Assembly: GCA_035441325.1 (NCBI GenBank)
Contig: DAOROA010000055.1
Coordinates: forward strand, 1-29,213
DNA length: 29,213 bases
Source of the DNA: Competibacter_A sp002352125
GTDB lineage: Bacteria > Pseudomonadota > Gammaproteobacteria > Competibacterales > Competibacteraceae
Reading direction: 5' to 3'
Numbering within the stretch: the first letter of the stretch is position 1; each line of letters starts with the position of its first letter. This document shows positions 7,906 through 16,668 of this stretch, piece after piece. Below the pieces are notes generated by a model. It did no database searches and was not told the DNA's origin. It saw only the letters and a list, made by a program, of their open reading frames with translations. A program made the translations under genes and the position numbers.

Positions 7906-9097
7906 GATCAAAAATCGGCAACAGGATAGCTAGGACGATCAACAGCACCACGCCCCCCATGATCAGGATCAACATGGGCTCGAAGATGCCCAGCAGGGCA
8001 GCGATCAACGTCTCCGTCTCGCGCTCCTGCTGCACTGCCGCCCGCTCCAACATGTTCTCCAGGCGGCCGCTGGCTTCGCCGCTGGCGATCAACTGTACGG
8101 TCATCGGCGGAAAATAACCGCTGGCACCGATCGCCTTGTTAAGGCTGGCTCCTTCCTTGACCCGCGCCGCCGCCTGCTCCACCGCCTCTCGCATCGGCAT
8201 GTTGCTCAGCACTTGCGCAGAAATTCGCAGCGCCTCCAGAACCGGGACTCCGCTCGCCATCAGAATGCTGAACGTCCGGGCGAAACGAGCGGTGTTGGTT
8301 CCTCGCACCAATCGCGCCAGCAGCGGCATTCGCAGCAGGATCTGGTGTACCTGCCGCCGGAACCCGGCTCGACGCAGAGCGTATACCCAACCGAACGCCC
8401 CCCCCGCCAGCACCGCCAACAGCAACCAACCGTGTTGGCGCAGGAAATCGCTGATAGCGATCAACCCTCGGGTCAACGCCGGTAGCTGCTGGTTCAAGCT
8501 GCCGAATACCTGCACCACCTGTGGCACCACGTAAGTCAGCAAGCCCGCGACGATCAGGATGGCGACCCCAGTCAACAACAACGGATAGAACAATGCCAGC
8601 CCAACTTTTTGCCGCATCTGCTGGCGGGCCTCGGTGTAATCGGCCAGCCGCTCGAAAACCACCTCCAGATGGCCAGACTGCTCGCCGGCCGCCACGGTTG
8701 CCCGATACAATTCGGGGAATACCTGTGGCAAATCGCCCAGCGCGGTCGCCAGCGTGTGCCCTTCCAGCACCCGGGTTCGTACCGCCAACACCAGGCCACC
8801 CAACCGCGCCCGGTCGGCTTGCCGCGCTACCGCGCCCAACGCTTCCTCCACTGGCAGACCCGACCCCACGAGCGTCGCCAGTTGCCGGGTAATCAGCGCC
8901 AGATCGGTAGCGCTGACCCGCAATCCCCAAAGCCGCCGACTGCGCCGCCGCTCCTGGCTGGCAACTTCCTCGACTCCCAGCGGGTTCAAGCCGCGCTCGC
9001 GCAACGCTTGTCGGGCCAAGCGCGGCGTATCGGCCTCGATCAATCCCTTGCGCTGACGGCCCTTGGCATCGAGCGCGGCGTACTGAAAGGCTGGCAC
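7886..9097 (-). CDS. gspF: type II secretion inner-membrane platform protein GspF
   Basis: Polytopic inner-membrane protein of the type II secretion platform, contacting the GspE ATPase. The 403-residue product has the usual family length. It starts MPAFQYAALDAKGRQRKGLI. Two cytoplasmic T2SSF domains repeat the motif pair FxRxLxxLxxSGxP (ITRQLATLVGSGLP and FARTFSILMASGVP). Membrane segments lie near residues 170-197, 220-240 and 372-398. The reading frame is open for another 108 codons upstream inside gspE. However, GTG at 9097 overlaps the gspE TAG stop by one base, is preceded by GGAG, and gives the canonical N-terminus. It is the last gene of the gspCDEF transcript. Confidence 0.95.
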   Translation of the reverse strand: MPAFQYAALDAKGRQRKGLIEADTPRLARQALRERGLNPLGVEEVASQERRRSRRLWGLRVSATDLALITRQLATLVGSGLPVEEALGAVARQADRARLGGLVLAVRTRVLEGHTLATALGDLPQVFPELYRATVAAGEQSGHLEVVFERLADYTEARQQMRQKVGLALFYPLLLTGVAILIVAGLLTYVVPQVVQVFGSLNQQLPALTRGLIAISDFLRQHGWLLLAVLAGGAFGWVYALRRAGFRRQVHQILLRMPLLARLVRGTNTARFARTFSILMASGVPVLEALRISAQVLSNMPMREAVEQAAARVKEGASLNKAIGASGYFPPMTVQLIASGEASGRLENMLERAAVQQERETETLIAALLGIFEPMLILIMGGVVLLIVLAILLPIFDLNQLVR

Positions 9098-10626
9098 TAA
9101 TCCTCCCGCGTCACTCGCACCAATTCCGCCAGCGAGGTATCGCCACTCAGCACTCGACGACGGCCATCGTCGCGGATGCCGGGGCTGGATTTGCGCGCGT
9201 GGCGCTCCAAATCCAGTTCGCCTCGCCCTTCGTGAATCATGGTCTGCATCGCTTGGTCGACCAGCACCAGTTCGAAAACACCCGTGCGCCCCCGATAACC
9301 GGACTGGTTGCATTGCTCGCATCCAACGGGCGTGTAGAGGGTCGGCGGCGCGGTCGGATTGACGCCCAGCACCTCGCAATCGGCCGGCGTGGCCGGATGA
9401 GGCCGCTTGCAGTGATGACAAAGCTGGCGCACCAGCCGTTGGGCCAATACGCCGATCAGCGAGGAAGACAACAGGAACGGTTCCACTCCCATGTCGCGCA
9501 ATCGGGTGATGGCGCCAACCGCGCTGTTGGTGTGCAAGGTCGAGAGCACCAGATGGCCGGTGAGCGAGGCTTGTACCGCGATTTCGGCGGTTTCCAGATC
9601 GCGGATTTCGCCGACCATCACCACGTCGGGATCCTGGCGCAAAATAGCGCGCAGACCACGAGCGAAGGTCATCTCTACCTTGGGATTGACTTGAGTCTGG
9701 CTGATCCCATCGAGGTAATATTCAATCGGGTCTTCGACGGTCATGATGTTGCGCTTGCGGTCATTGAGCAACGTCAAGGCCGCGTACAGCGTCGTGGTCT
9801 TGCCGGACCCGGTCGGGCCGGTGACCAGCAGGATGCCGTGCGGGCGCTGGATCAGCCTCAACAGTCGGGATTCCTCGTGCCGTTCCATGCCCAGATGCCG
9901 CAAATCCAGCCGGCCTTCTCGCTTATCGAGCAACCGCAATACCGCCCGCTCGCCGTGGCCGGTCGGCAAAGTCGAAACCCGCACGTCCACTGGCCGACCT
10001 GCGACCCGCAACGAAATCCGTCCATCCTGCGGCAGGCGTTTTTCGGCGATGTCGAGGTGGGCCATGACCTTCACGCGGGACACCAGCAAGGGACCCAACG
10101 CCCGAGGTGGCTGCAAAGCCTCGCGCAGCACGCCGTCTACCCGAAATCGCACCAGCAGCCGATTTTCGAACGATTCGATATGGATGTCCGAAGCGTTTTC
10201 CTTGATCGCCCCGGTCAGCAAGGCGTTGATCAGGCGGATGATCGGCGCATCGTCCGCGCTTTCCAGCAAATCCTCCGGCTCGGGCAAGCTCAAGGATACC
10301 TGGTTGAGATCGATCTCCTCGCCAAGATCCTCCATCATGCGCGCCGCACCGTCGCTGTCGCCTTCGTAGCTGTCTTGCAACATGCGCTCGAAGTGTTCGG
10401 CTTGGACCAGGACCGGCCGCAGCGGGGTATTCAGAAAGCGGCGCAATTCCGCCAGACTGCGTGGACTGATGTTTGGCCGACAAGCGACGGTGACCCTGCC
10501 ATCCTCTTCGTCGACGATCAGCAGGCCGTGGCGCTTGGCGAAAGCATACGGCAGGGCATGAACGCGAGCCGATGGCGGGTCTTCGCCCTCTTCCGTTGCG
10601 GCAGCAGATAAAGGCTCCGCGCTCAT
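9097..10626 (-). CDS. gspE: type II secretion ATPase GspE
   Basis: Hexameric AAA-like ATPase at the cytoplasmic face that powers pseudopilus assembly. The 509-residue product shows, in order: the N1E/N2E region with DAPIIRLINALL and ASDIHIESFENRLLVRFRVDG, Walker A GPTGSGKTTTLYAAL near residue 270, the Asp box, Walker B-type RAILRQDPDVVMVGEIRD, and the His box TGHLVLSTLHTNSA. The zinc-binding CM domain has two CxxC pairs (CHHC and CEQC) and marks GspE rather than a PilT-type enzyme. It starts at an ATG overlapping the gspD stop (ATGA). The C-terminus ends with the common DTSLAELVRVTRED. Confidence 0.97.
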   Translation of the reverse strand: MSAEPLSAAATEEGEDPPSARVHALPYAFAKRHGLLIVDEEDGRVTVACRPNISPRSLAELRRFLNTPLRPVLVQAEHFERMLQDSYEGDSDGAARMMEDLGEEIDLNQVSLSLPEPEDLLESADDAPIIRLINALLTGAIKENASDIHIESFENRLLVRFRVDGVLREALQPPRALGPLLVSRVKVMAHLDIAEKRLPQDGRISLRVAGRPVDVRVSTLPTGHGERAVLRLLDKREGRLDLRHLGMERHEESRLLRLIQRPHGILLVTGPTGSGKTTTLYAALTLLNDRKRNIMTVEDPIEYYLDGISQTQVNPKVEMTFARGLRAILRQDPDVVMVGEIRDLETAEIAVQASLTGHLVLSTLHTNSAVGAITRLRDMGVEPFLLSSSLIGVLAQRLVRQLCHHCKRPHPATPADCEVLGVNPTAPPTLYTPVGCEQCNQSGYRGRTGVFELVLVDQAMQTMIHEGRGELDLERHARKSSPGIRDDGRRRVLSGDTSLAELVRVTRED

Positions 10627-12857
10627 TTGTTGCCAAATCCAAATTCCGCCGGTTCCGATGCCATCGGCCGCGCGTTGGCGACCGGAACCGGCGCGGTCCC
10701 GTCTTTCGTGACCGGTTGTTGCGGCATCGGTTTAGCGGGTGGCGGCACGTTGAGAATCGTCCCCTGCTCCCTGACTTCTTCTGCGGGCTTCAACGCCGGC
10801 GACTGCACGTCTGGCAAAAGGTAAACACCCTTTTCGCGGGCGGCGAGCTGCTGCTCGCGGATATAGCTGTACTTGCCGCTAGTATATAGCGTGCCCTGGA
10901 CCGGTTCCCGCAGGATAACCGGATGTAAAAAGACCATCAGATTGCGCTTGATTTTGCTGGTATTGCGGTAGCGAAACAAGTTTCCCAGCAGCGGCACATC
11001 GCCCAACAGCGGCACTTTTTGGGCGCTTTCGTTGAGCTGGTCGTCGATCAGTCCGCCTAGCACTAGAATTTGCCCATCCTCTACCAGCACCTTGGTTTTG
11101 ATCGCCCGCTTGTTGGTGGTTGGACCTTGGGTAGCGGCGTTGGCCGACGTCACGACGTTGGATACTTCCTGCGCGATTTCCAGTTTAACGGCATTCCCTT
11201 CGTTGATCTGCGGCTTCACTTTCAGAGTGATGCCCACATCCTGGCGTTGGATGGTTTGGAACGGGCCACCGGATTGCAAACCGCTGCTGCTTCCATCGGT
11301 CGATGTGCTAGTGGTCGAAGTAGTATAGGTGCCGGTCACGAACGGGACGTTTTGGCCGACGATGATTTCCGCCTCTTCGTTGTCCAGCGTCACGATGGTC
11401 GGCGTGGATAGCACGTTGGTATCGGCATCCTTGGCCAGAGCGCTGATGAGCGCACCGAAGTTGCCCCCCCCTACACCCAACTGCAAACCCTGGGGGACGC
11501 TGGCGTTGCTCAGATCGAGTTTGTCATTGCTCAGGCCTATCTCCACCTGCTTCGCCAACCCGAGCACGTTCACCAGGCTGCTGGCGCCGGCGTCAAAGTT
11601 GGTGAAGCCGATCGCATTGTTGCCGGCCACCCCCCACTGCACCCCCAATTCGGCGGTCTTCTCGGCAGAAATTTCGGCGATGACTGCCTCCACCAGCACT
11701 TGAGCGCGGCGCACGTCCAATTGCGCGATCACCGTGCGCAAGGAACGAATCAATTCGGGTGGCGCGGTAATCACCAGGGAATTGGTGGCCTCGTCGGCTT
11801 GGATATCGACCAGACTAACTCCACTGCTGCCGCTGCTACCTCCCGGCGGAGCCTGACCTTGGCCTGGCATCGGGGCGTTGCGAGACGCTTCGCTGCTCAG
11901 GTTTTTGCTGACCCCTTGCAGCACCGTCACCAGCTCTTTGGCCTTGGCATATCGCAGGTAGACGACTTGTGTGTTGCCACCGCTGTCCACCGGCGTATCC
12001 AGATGGGAGATCAGCGTCCGCAAACGGAGACGCGACGCTTTGTCGCCGCTCAACAGAATGCTGTTGCTACGCTCGTCCGCCACCATTCGCGCGGGCGTGC
12101 CGACGGCGGCAGCCGGATCGTTTCTGGCCTTGCTCTGTTCCAACGCGGAGAGCACTCGCACGATTTCGGTCGCCGAAGCGTGGCGCAGCGGCACGATCTC
12201 GACTTCTTCGTTGCTCGCCAAATCGACGCGGGCGATGATGCTAGCGATACGCTCGACGTTGGCGGCGCTATCGGAAATGATCAGGACGTTGGTCGGCGTG
12301 TAAGCTGCCAAGTGGCCTTGCGGCGGAATAAGAGGGCGCAGGATCGGCACGATCTGGGCGGCGGAGACGTTCTGGACCTGGATGATCCGAGTTACGATCT
12401 GGTCCGGATCGACGCCTCTTTGCCGGTCGATGGTGGGAATGCTCTCTTGTTTGGCGCCGGCCGCCGGGACGATTTTGATCACGTTATCGCCAGGAACGGC
12501 CGCGAAACCGTGGACGCCCAACACCGCCAGGAACACCTCGTACAGTTCCTTCTCGTCCATGGGCTTGGAGGAAATGATGGTGACCCGGCCCTTGACGCGC
12601 GGATCGACGATAAAGTTTTTGCCGGTCAACACCGACATGCTCTCTACCAAGGCATTGATGTCGGCATCCTTCAAATTCAACGTCACCGGAGCGGCGATCG
12701 CCGTCAGGGTAAGGGTCCAACCCAACAACAGCGCGCCCAAAGCCCGGCGACGCGCGGATTGCCTGGGAAAAGAGAGCTGTCTACTCAGCCAGTTGGTCAT
12801 CGTCATCGCCAATGGTCGATCGGCACCGGACCAGCTCCGGCGTTTGCCTGCGGTCAT
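10623..12857 (-). CDS. gspD: type II secretion outer-membrane secretin GspD
   Basis: Outer-membrane channel of the type II system, forming a multimeric ring. The 744-residue product has a long basic N-terminus with a hydrophobic core ending TLTAIAA (cleavage near residue 56). The N0 domain comes next (VTLNLKDADINALVESMSVL), then N1-N3 repeats with the RxIxVQNVSAAQIVPILRPL type of sequence. The C-terminal secretin domain includes VLVEAVIAEISAEKTAELGV, VGQNVPFVTG, and LMVFLHPVILREP near residue 650. A proline-rich tail follows, where a pilotin could bind. The start at 12857 overlaps the gspC stop (ATGA); ATGs at 12806 or 12800 are possible and would give a shorter, more usual signal peptide. 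Confidence 0.96.
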   Translation of the reverse strand: MTAGKRRSWSGADRPLAMTMTNWLSRQLSFPRQSARRRALGALLLGWTLTLTAIAAPVTLNLKDADINALVESMSVLTGKNFIVDPRVKGRVTIISSKPMDEKELYEVFLAVLGVHGFAAVPGDNVIKIVPAAGAKQESIPTIDRQRGVDPDQIVTRIIQVQNVSAAQIVPILRPLIPPQGHLAAYTPTNVLIISDSAANVERIASIIARVDLASNEEVEIVPLRHASATEIVRVLSALEQSKARNDPAAAVGTPARMVADERSNSILLSGDKASRLRLRTLISHLDTPVDSGGNTQVVYLRYAKAKELVTVLQGVSKNLSSEASRNAPMPGQGQAPPGGSSGSSGVSLVDIQADEATNSLVITAPPELIRSLRTVIAQLDVRRAQVLVEAVIAEISAEKTAELGVQWGVAGNNAIGFTNFDAGASSLVNVLGLAKQVEIGLSNDKLDLSNASVPQGLQLGVGGGNFGALISALAKDADTNVLSTPTIVTLDNEEAEIIVGQNVPFVTGTYTTSTTSTSTDGSSSGLQSGGPFQTIQRQDVGITLKVKPQINEGNAVKLEIAQEVSNVVTSANAATQGPTTNKRAIKTKVLVEDGQILVLGGLIDDQLNESAQKVPLLGDVPLLGNLFRYRNTSKIKRNLMVFLHPVILREPVQGTLYTSGKYSYIREQQLAAREKGVYLLPDVQSPALKPAEEVREQGTILNVPPPAKPMPQQPVTKDGTAPVPVANARPMASEPAEFGFGNK

Positions 12858-13876
12858 TCGGTAGCTGGTCTGCCTAAAGAAAAAGTCAAAGGTATCTCGG
12901 TACCCACACGCAATACTCGCACGCTGATTTGGTCGGCACTCATCAACTGTTGCAACATCGCCAAACCTTGCATTGGGCTGTTGAGGCGACTGCCGTTGAC
13001 CTCGGTGATCACATCCCCGTTGCTGAGGCCCAGCTTCTGCATCAATTGCCGATCACGGCCCGGCCGCAATCGAAAACCGAGAAATTGGCCGTTCCGCACG
13101 AAAGGGCTGGCGAAGGCAATATCCTCCAACGCCTGCGGCCGGTTCGATATGGCACTGCGCAAATGGCTTGCCACGAGACTTGCATCAATCTTCCGCGTTC
13201 CTCGAAAGGCCGCCGAATCGGGCATCACTCCCGGTTCGGGCATCACTCCCGGTTCGGGCATCACTCCCGGTTCGGGCATCGCCGGCGGCATCCCACCCGA
13301 AGCAGGGGCTTTACCGACATCCTCCAGCCTTGGCAGATTGAGCACTTCCTGCCGACCGTCGCGCGAAACGATCACATGATCGCGCAAAACCTGTTCCAGA
13401 CGGGCATTGCCAGGTAGCGGTTCTCCGACCCGGTAACCGCGTTCCAAGCCACCACCTTCGGCAATCAGCGCCAGTGCTCTGTCTACGCCCTGTTCGACAA
13501 AAAACACGCCAACCAAACGCAAGTTAAGCGGAGCGGCCGCCGGCAAAGCGACAGGAGAAGCCTTCGGCGGTGGAGCAGCCTCCAGCCGGCCAAAAAGATG
13601 CCATGCACCGATGGCGGCGTAATTGGCCGGTTCAATGCCTGCAACCTCGCTGGCGGGCAATTTCGACAACGCCGAGGCTGCCTTGCCGGCGGACAACGAC
13701 AGCCCGTTCCAAAGAACCGCCGCCGTCAAACCGGCGAGTGCATGGGCCAGCGCAATCACCAAGATCGCATCGACGAATATCGCAGCGCTCTGCAACCTGA
13801 TCTCGGGTCGGGGCAGTACCGGCCAAACGTGCCGTTCTGCCGTCGACAAGAAGTTTCGTACAAAATTCGCCAACAT
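12854..13876 (-). CDS. gspC: type II secretion inner-membrane protein GspC (PDZ type)
   Basis: Links the inner-membrane platform to the GspD secretin and may choose substrates. The 340-residue product has a cytoplasmic N-terminus and one membrane segment near residues 30-56. A periplasmic homology region follows at about 115-178 (NLRLVGVFFVEQG ... VLNLPRLE), then a linker with three perfect MPEPGV repeats at about 201-218. A C-terminal PDZ domain lies at about 258-330 (FLGFRLRPGRDRQLM, GDVITEVNG). It heads the gspC-D-E-F set, in the normal order for these four genes. No strong ribosome-binding site precedes the ATG; the start rests on the family-like N-terminus. Confidence 0.92.
   Translation of the reverse strand: MLANFVRNFLSTAERHVWPVLPRPEIRLQSAAIFVDAILVIALAHALAGLTAAVLWNGLSLSAGKAASALSKLPASEVAGIEPANYAAIGAWHLFGRLEAAPPPKASPVALPAAAPLNLRLVGVFFVEQGVDRALALIAEGGGLERGYRVGEPLPGNARLEQVLRDHVIVSRDGRQEVLNLPRLEDVGKAPASGGMPPAMPEPGVMPEPGVMPEPGVMPDSAAFRGTRKIDASLVASHLRSAISNRPQALEDIAFASPFVRNGQFLGFRLRPGRDRQLMQKLGLSNGDVITEVNGSRLNSPMQGLAMLQQLMSADQISVRVLRVGTEIPLTFSLGRPATE
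13221..13274. repeat. three perfect 18-bp tandem repeats inside gspC
   Basis: The unit GGCATCACTCCCGGTTCG occurs three times without a mismatch at 13221-13238, 13239-13256 and 13257-13274, and six bases of a fourth follow. On the coding (minus) strand it encodes a repeated six-residue proline-rich unit in the linker between the homology region and the PDZ domain. Unit length is a multiple of three, so copy-number change would keep the frame. Confidence 0.97.
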
Positions 13877-13913
13877 TTGAACTCAAGGGGGGTGCTTGAT
13901 CACGGCGCCATCG

Positions 13914-13922
13914 AGCATAACA
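13914..13922 (-). promoter_or_regulatory. possible extended -10 promoter for gspCDEF
   Basis: On the minus strand TGTTATGCT reads as an extended -10 element (TG-n-TATGCT). It lies about 40 bases upstream of the gspC start, with an AT-rich stretch before it. No convincing -35 box was seen, which is acceptable for extended -10 promoters. This is a weak call from a short motif. Confidence 0.3.
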
Positions 13923-14380
13923 AAAATCTGTTCTGATCGGCCCCGATTTTTTTGCTCCAGCATGTCTAAAACCGGCACCATCCGACCGCTCTGGACCGGT
14001 TAGCCGCACTTGGATCGTGCAGCCTCGAAGCCCGCAATCCCTACAATGATAGTTAATCTATAGCGCCCTCCCAGATCGATTTACAAACTACAGTGTGGTC
14101 AGGTTCGGCGCGTGCGCCCCTAGCGGCGCTTCGGTAACAGCCGCAAACGTCGAGTTACGCCGCGCGAACCCGGTTTGCCGGTCCGATCCCCTAAAACTTC
14201 AGATGGAATTGTTGTATCCGGCCCGGGAATGAACGCCGGAAGGTTTCTGCACTCGAAAAGCGGGGCGAGTGGCCGAGGATCCACGCCGGCCTCCACCGCC
14301 GAGAACGGCGAGCGGCCGGCGACCGCTTTCCCGCCGAACGGCAAAAACCGCAAACCGGCTTGACGAACTGGATTCGAAAG

Positions 14381-14410
14381 AACCCCTATCCTGCAAGTGG
14401 GATAGGGGTT
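14381..14410 (-). terminator. hairpin terminator candidate downstream of the thioesterase gene
   Basis: AACCCCTATCC (14381-14391) and GGATAGGGGTT (14400-14410) form a perfect 11-bp stem with an eight-base loop. On the minus strand the stem is followed by CTTTCG, a short pyrimidine run rather than a full T-tract, about 90 bases after the thioesterase stop. On the plus strand nothing T-rich follows. A terminator for the minus-strand gene is the most likely reading; an mRNA-stabilising hairpin is possible. Confidence 0.5.
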
Positions 14411-14496
14411 TGAGAGAGCTGTTTTTCGAACGGTTAGCGCACGAAAGGCCGCACAAACGCCTTTTCTTAAAGAACACTCCGCTCGATTGCAAGCGG

Positions 14497-15042
14497 CTAT
14501 CCGTGACTCCGGGCTCGCATCCTCGGTTGCACGACCGCTATCGTGGGGCTCGGAGTTGCCGGTTTCGCGCGCACCCCGATCACTCGACCCGATTGCGGCG
14601 GCCGCGGTAGTTGAACGTGCGCAGTCATCAGCGCACTCAATCGATCCAGCACCGCCAACGGCATCGACGCGCTGTGCCGCTCGGCCAGATCGACATGAAT
14701 AACCATGAGCTCGCTGGTAGCGGACAAAAACCTCCTTTCATCGTGATACAGGCGATGGAAGTAATGAATGCGCTTGCTGTCGAAACCCAGCAATTGAGTC
14801 GTGATACGCATCGGATCGTTGGCCATCAGCTCCCGTTGATAGTTCACGTGCGTTTCCACCACGAAAGCCGAACAATTGTACTGTTCCCGATAATCTTGCC
14901 CCATGCCTAGAAAATCCATGAAGGCATCGGTGGCATGGTCGAAAGCCAGTACGTAGTAAGCCACGTTCATGTGGCCGTTGTAATCGATCCAATTGGAGGG
15001 CACTACACCGGAATACAAGGACAGAGGGGTTTCGAGCCGCAT
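14497..15042 (-). CDS. hot-dog fold acyl-CoA thioesterase
   Basis: Product of 181 residues with the 4HBT-type hot-dog fold, which hydrolyses acyl-CoA thioesters. The diagnostic segment near the N-terminus is WIDYNGHMNVAYYVLAFDHA, containing the D-x-N-G-H-M-N pattern of the family and the following long helix. ETHVNYQRELMANDPMRI and LGFDSKRIHYFHRLYHDE are the typical next strands. The sequence reminds me of betainyl-CoA thioesterases linked to carnitine breakdown, but no carnitine genes are nearby, so the substrate is open. The ATG at 15042 was preferred to one at 15111 because it starts directly before the conserved core. The final 30 residues are Pro/Arg-rich and not conserved. Confidence 0.8.
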   Translation of the reverse strand: MRLETPLSLYSGVVPSNWIDYNGHMNVAYYVLAFDHATDAFMDFLGMGQDYREQYNCSAFVVETHVNYQRELMANDPMRITTQLLGFDSKRIHYFHRLYHDERRFLSATSELMVIHVDLAERHSASMPLAVLDRLSALMTAHVQLPRPPQSGRVIGVRAKPATPSPTIAVVQPRMRARSHG

Positions 15043-15291
15043 GTTCGTTATTAAATCTTCGATGTTCGAGGGAAAGCGCGGTACGCTACCCGCTTTTAGC
15101 GTGTTGCGCAATTATTACCACGCTTGCCAAGAGCCGGTGATGCCGCCGGTGATCGATCCCTCGGATTTGGCTTGGGGGATAGGCCATCGACCGGCCAGAG
15201 GAATCGACGACATCATGCTTGCGCAGCCGCTCTTTGCGGGGTTTTCGAATTCTTCCGATCACCCGAATCATCCTTACAGATAGGAGCATAA

Positions 15292-16098
15292 ATGACAACG
15301 AGCGGGCGGGTATTGATCGTGGCCGGCTCGGATTCCGGCGGCGGCGCAGGAATTCAGGCGGACTTAAAGACGGTCACGGCATTAGGAGGGTACGCGGCGA
15401 CCGCGATCACGGCGTTGACCGCACAGAACACTCAAGGCGTATTCGGCATCGTCGGCGTCGAACCAGCCTTTATCGCCCTGCAGATGCAATGGGTGCTAGA
15501 AGACATCGGCGCCGATTGCATCAAGACCGGCATGTTGCACAACGCCGCCGTCATCGAAACGGTGGTCGAGGTGTTGGATCGTTCGGCAGCCGATGTTCCG
15601 GTGGTGGTGGATCCCGTGATGTACGCCAAGGGCGGCGATTGCCTGCTCGATCCGGCAGCGCGCGACACGCTGATCCAGCGACTGTTGCCTCGCGCCGCCG
15701 TCATCACCCCCAACGTCCGCGAGGCGGAAGCCTTGAGCGGGTTGTCGATCGGCAATGCCGACGACTTGGCGGCGGCGGCCAGACGACTGTTGGAATTGGG
15801 TCCAGCAGCCGTATTGGCCAAAGGCGGTCATCTGGCCGGCGAAACCGTCATCGACTGGCTGGTCTGGCGTGAGGGAGCCAAAGCCTTCGCCGCCCCACGC
15901 TCGATGGGCCGCAACACGCACGGCACCGGCTGTACTCTGGCATCAGCCATCGCTGCCGGGCTGGCGCAAGGATTACCGCTCAGCGTCGCGGTCGAGCGGG
16001 CTCTGGCTTACGTGCGGGAAGCGATTCGCACCGCACCCGGTCTGGGCAAGGGCTGCGGTCCCTTGAATCACGGGCATACGGTGCATCCCTGGCGATGA
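15292..16098 (+). CDS. thiD: hydroxymethylpyrimidine / phosphomethylpyrimidine kinase
   Basis: Phosphorylates HMP and HMP-phosphate to the diphosphate in thiamine synthesis, cytoplasmic. The 268-residue product (E. coli ThiD 266) begins with the ribokinase-like segment VLIVAGSDSGGGAGIQADLK. It contains the core motifs KTGML, VDPVMYAKGGD and ITPNVREAEAL, and the anion-hole/catalytic segment NTHGTGCTLASAIAAG. TAGGAG five bases before the ATG at 15292 is a good ribosome-binding site. No TPP riboswitch core is present in the 250 bases upstream. It is a lone thi gene, converging with the hydrogenase operon. Confidence 0.95.
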   Translation: MTTSGRVLIVAGSDSGGGAGIQADLKTVTALGGYAATAITALTAQNTQGVFGIVGVEPAFIALQMQWVLEDIGADCIKTGMLHNAAVIETVVEVLDRSAADVPVVVDPVMYAKGGDCLLDPAARDTLIQRLLPRAAVITPNVREAEALSGLSIGNADDLAAAARRLLELGPAAVLAKGGHLAGETVIDWLVWREGAKAFAAPRSMGRNTHGTGCTLASAIAAGLAQGLPLSVAVERALAYVREAIRTAPGLGKGCGPLNHGHTVHPWR

Positions 16099-16146
16099 AC
16101 GATCCCGGCGTAGTCTCTTGCGGCGAGTACGCCATCCGCGCGTTGG

Positions 16147-16165
16147 CGCTCTTTGAGCGGCTTTT
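16147..16165 (+). terminator. weak terminator candidate after thiD
   Basis: CGCTC (16147-16151) and GAGCG (16155-16159) pair around a TTT loop. After GC comes TTTT (16162-16165). The stem is only five pairs, so this is a weak candidate. It is well placed, about 50 bases after the thiD stop and directly before the convergent hoxW stop. Confidence 0.35.
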
Positions 16166-16167
16166 AT

Positions 16168-16668
16168 CTATCCTGCCGCCCATCGCTCCCACGCTCCAGC
16201 ATCCCGTCGCGTTAACAGCCGGCCAGCAAGCTCCAGCGCCGCCGTAAGATTCACCGCCGCCGCTGGACTCAACGGTTCACCCAGCTCGAAACGCTCGCCC
16301 CGAATCGCCAGTTGAAACGCTGACGGTGGCGGCGCACGATGGATTTGCTCGTAGACGTGGAGAACAGCGGCGGGCGACAAGGCATGGCTGGTATAGCTGG
16401 CGTCGCGCGCCGGTTGTAGCCGGGTAAACTGGTAAGGCGGCGGACAGGAGACGCTGGCGTCCACAAACAACACCAGCGCCCGGCCTTCCAAATCTACCGC
16501 GTGTTCGATTTGCAACTGGAAATCGGTCAGCAGTTCGACTCCGTCCCAATTGCCGCCCTGCTCCCGCAATTCCGCTAGCCGTTCCAAAAACAGCGGCCCC
16601 AGCGCATCGTCGCCCCGGCTGGGATTACCGACGGCGAGCACCACCAAACCAGAATTGGAAACTCTCAC
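16168..16668 (-). CDS. hoxW: [NiFe]-hydrogenase maturation protease HoxW
   Basis: Endopeptidase that removes the C-terminal peptide of the hydrogenase large subunit once the Ni-Fe centre is inserted. The 166-residue product begins GLVVLAVGNPSRGDDALGP, the family signature with the acidic nickel-binding residues at D20/D21. A second acidic site lies in LVLFVDAS and a histidine in YTSHALSP. The start is read as GTG at 16668, one base after the hoxH TAG; a frame opening further upstream would lie inside hoxH. Thus the start region derives from a REP-like palindrome. It is the last gene of the hox operon, and HoxH is its likely substrate. Confidence 0.9.
   Translation of the reverse strand: MRVSNSGLVVLAVGNPSRGDDALGPLFLERLAELREQGGNWDGVELLTDFQLQIEHAVDLEGRALVLFVDASVSCPPPYQFTRLQPARDASYTSHALSPAAVLHVYEQIHRAPPPSAFQLAIRGERFELGEPLSPAAAVNLTAALELAGRLLTRRDAGAWERWAAG

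Larger units (their letters stand above)
13877..14496. other. 620-base gap between gspC and the thioesterase gene
   Basis: No convincing gene was found. The part next to gspC (13880-14100) is AT-richer and probably holds the gspC promoter. The part at 14120-14353 is open on the minus strand for 77 codons, but the product has no recognisable domain and is rich in Pro, Arg and Gly with scattered short inverted repeats such as CGCCGAGAACGGCG. It may be decayed sequence or a dispersed intergenic element. A strong hairpin lies at 14381-14410. The last 85 bases before the thioesterase stop hold nothing recognisable. Confidence 0.5.

Noticed and set aside
9098..9421. N-terminal extension of gspF by 108 codons
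   Set aside because: The extension is gspE sequence in another frame; the GTG at 9097 has a GGAG site and gives the canonical GspF N-terminus.
9199..13379. Long open frames on the plus strand opposite gspE and gspD (470 and 559 codons)
   Set aside because: They lie antisense to genes with unmistakable secretin and ATPase motifs; the translations are Gln/His/Arg-rich with no domains, as expected of mirror frames in GC-rich DNA.
15043..15291. TPP riboswitch upstream of thiD
   Set aside because: No CTGAGA-type or ACCTGATCTGG-type core segments were found in this stretch.
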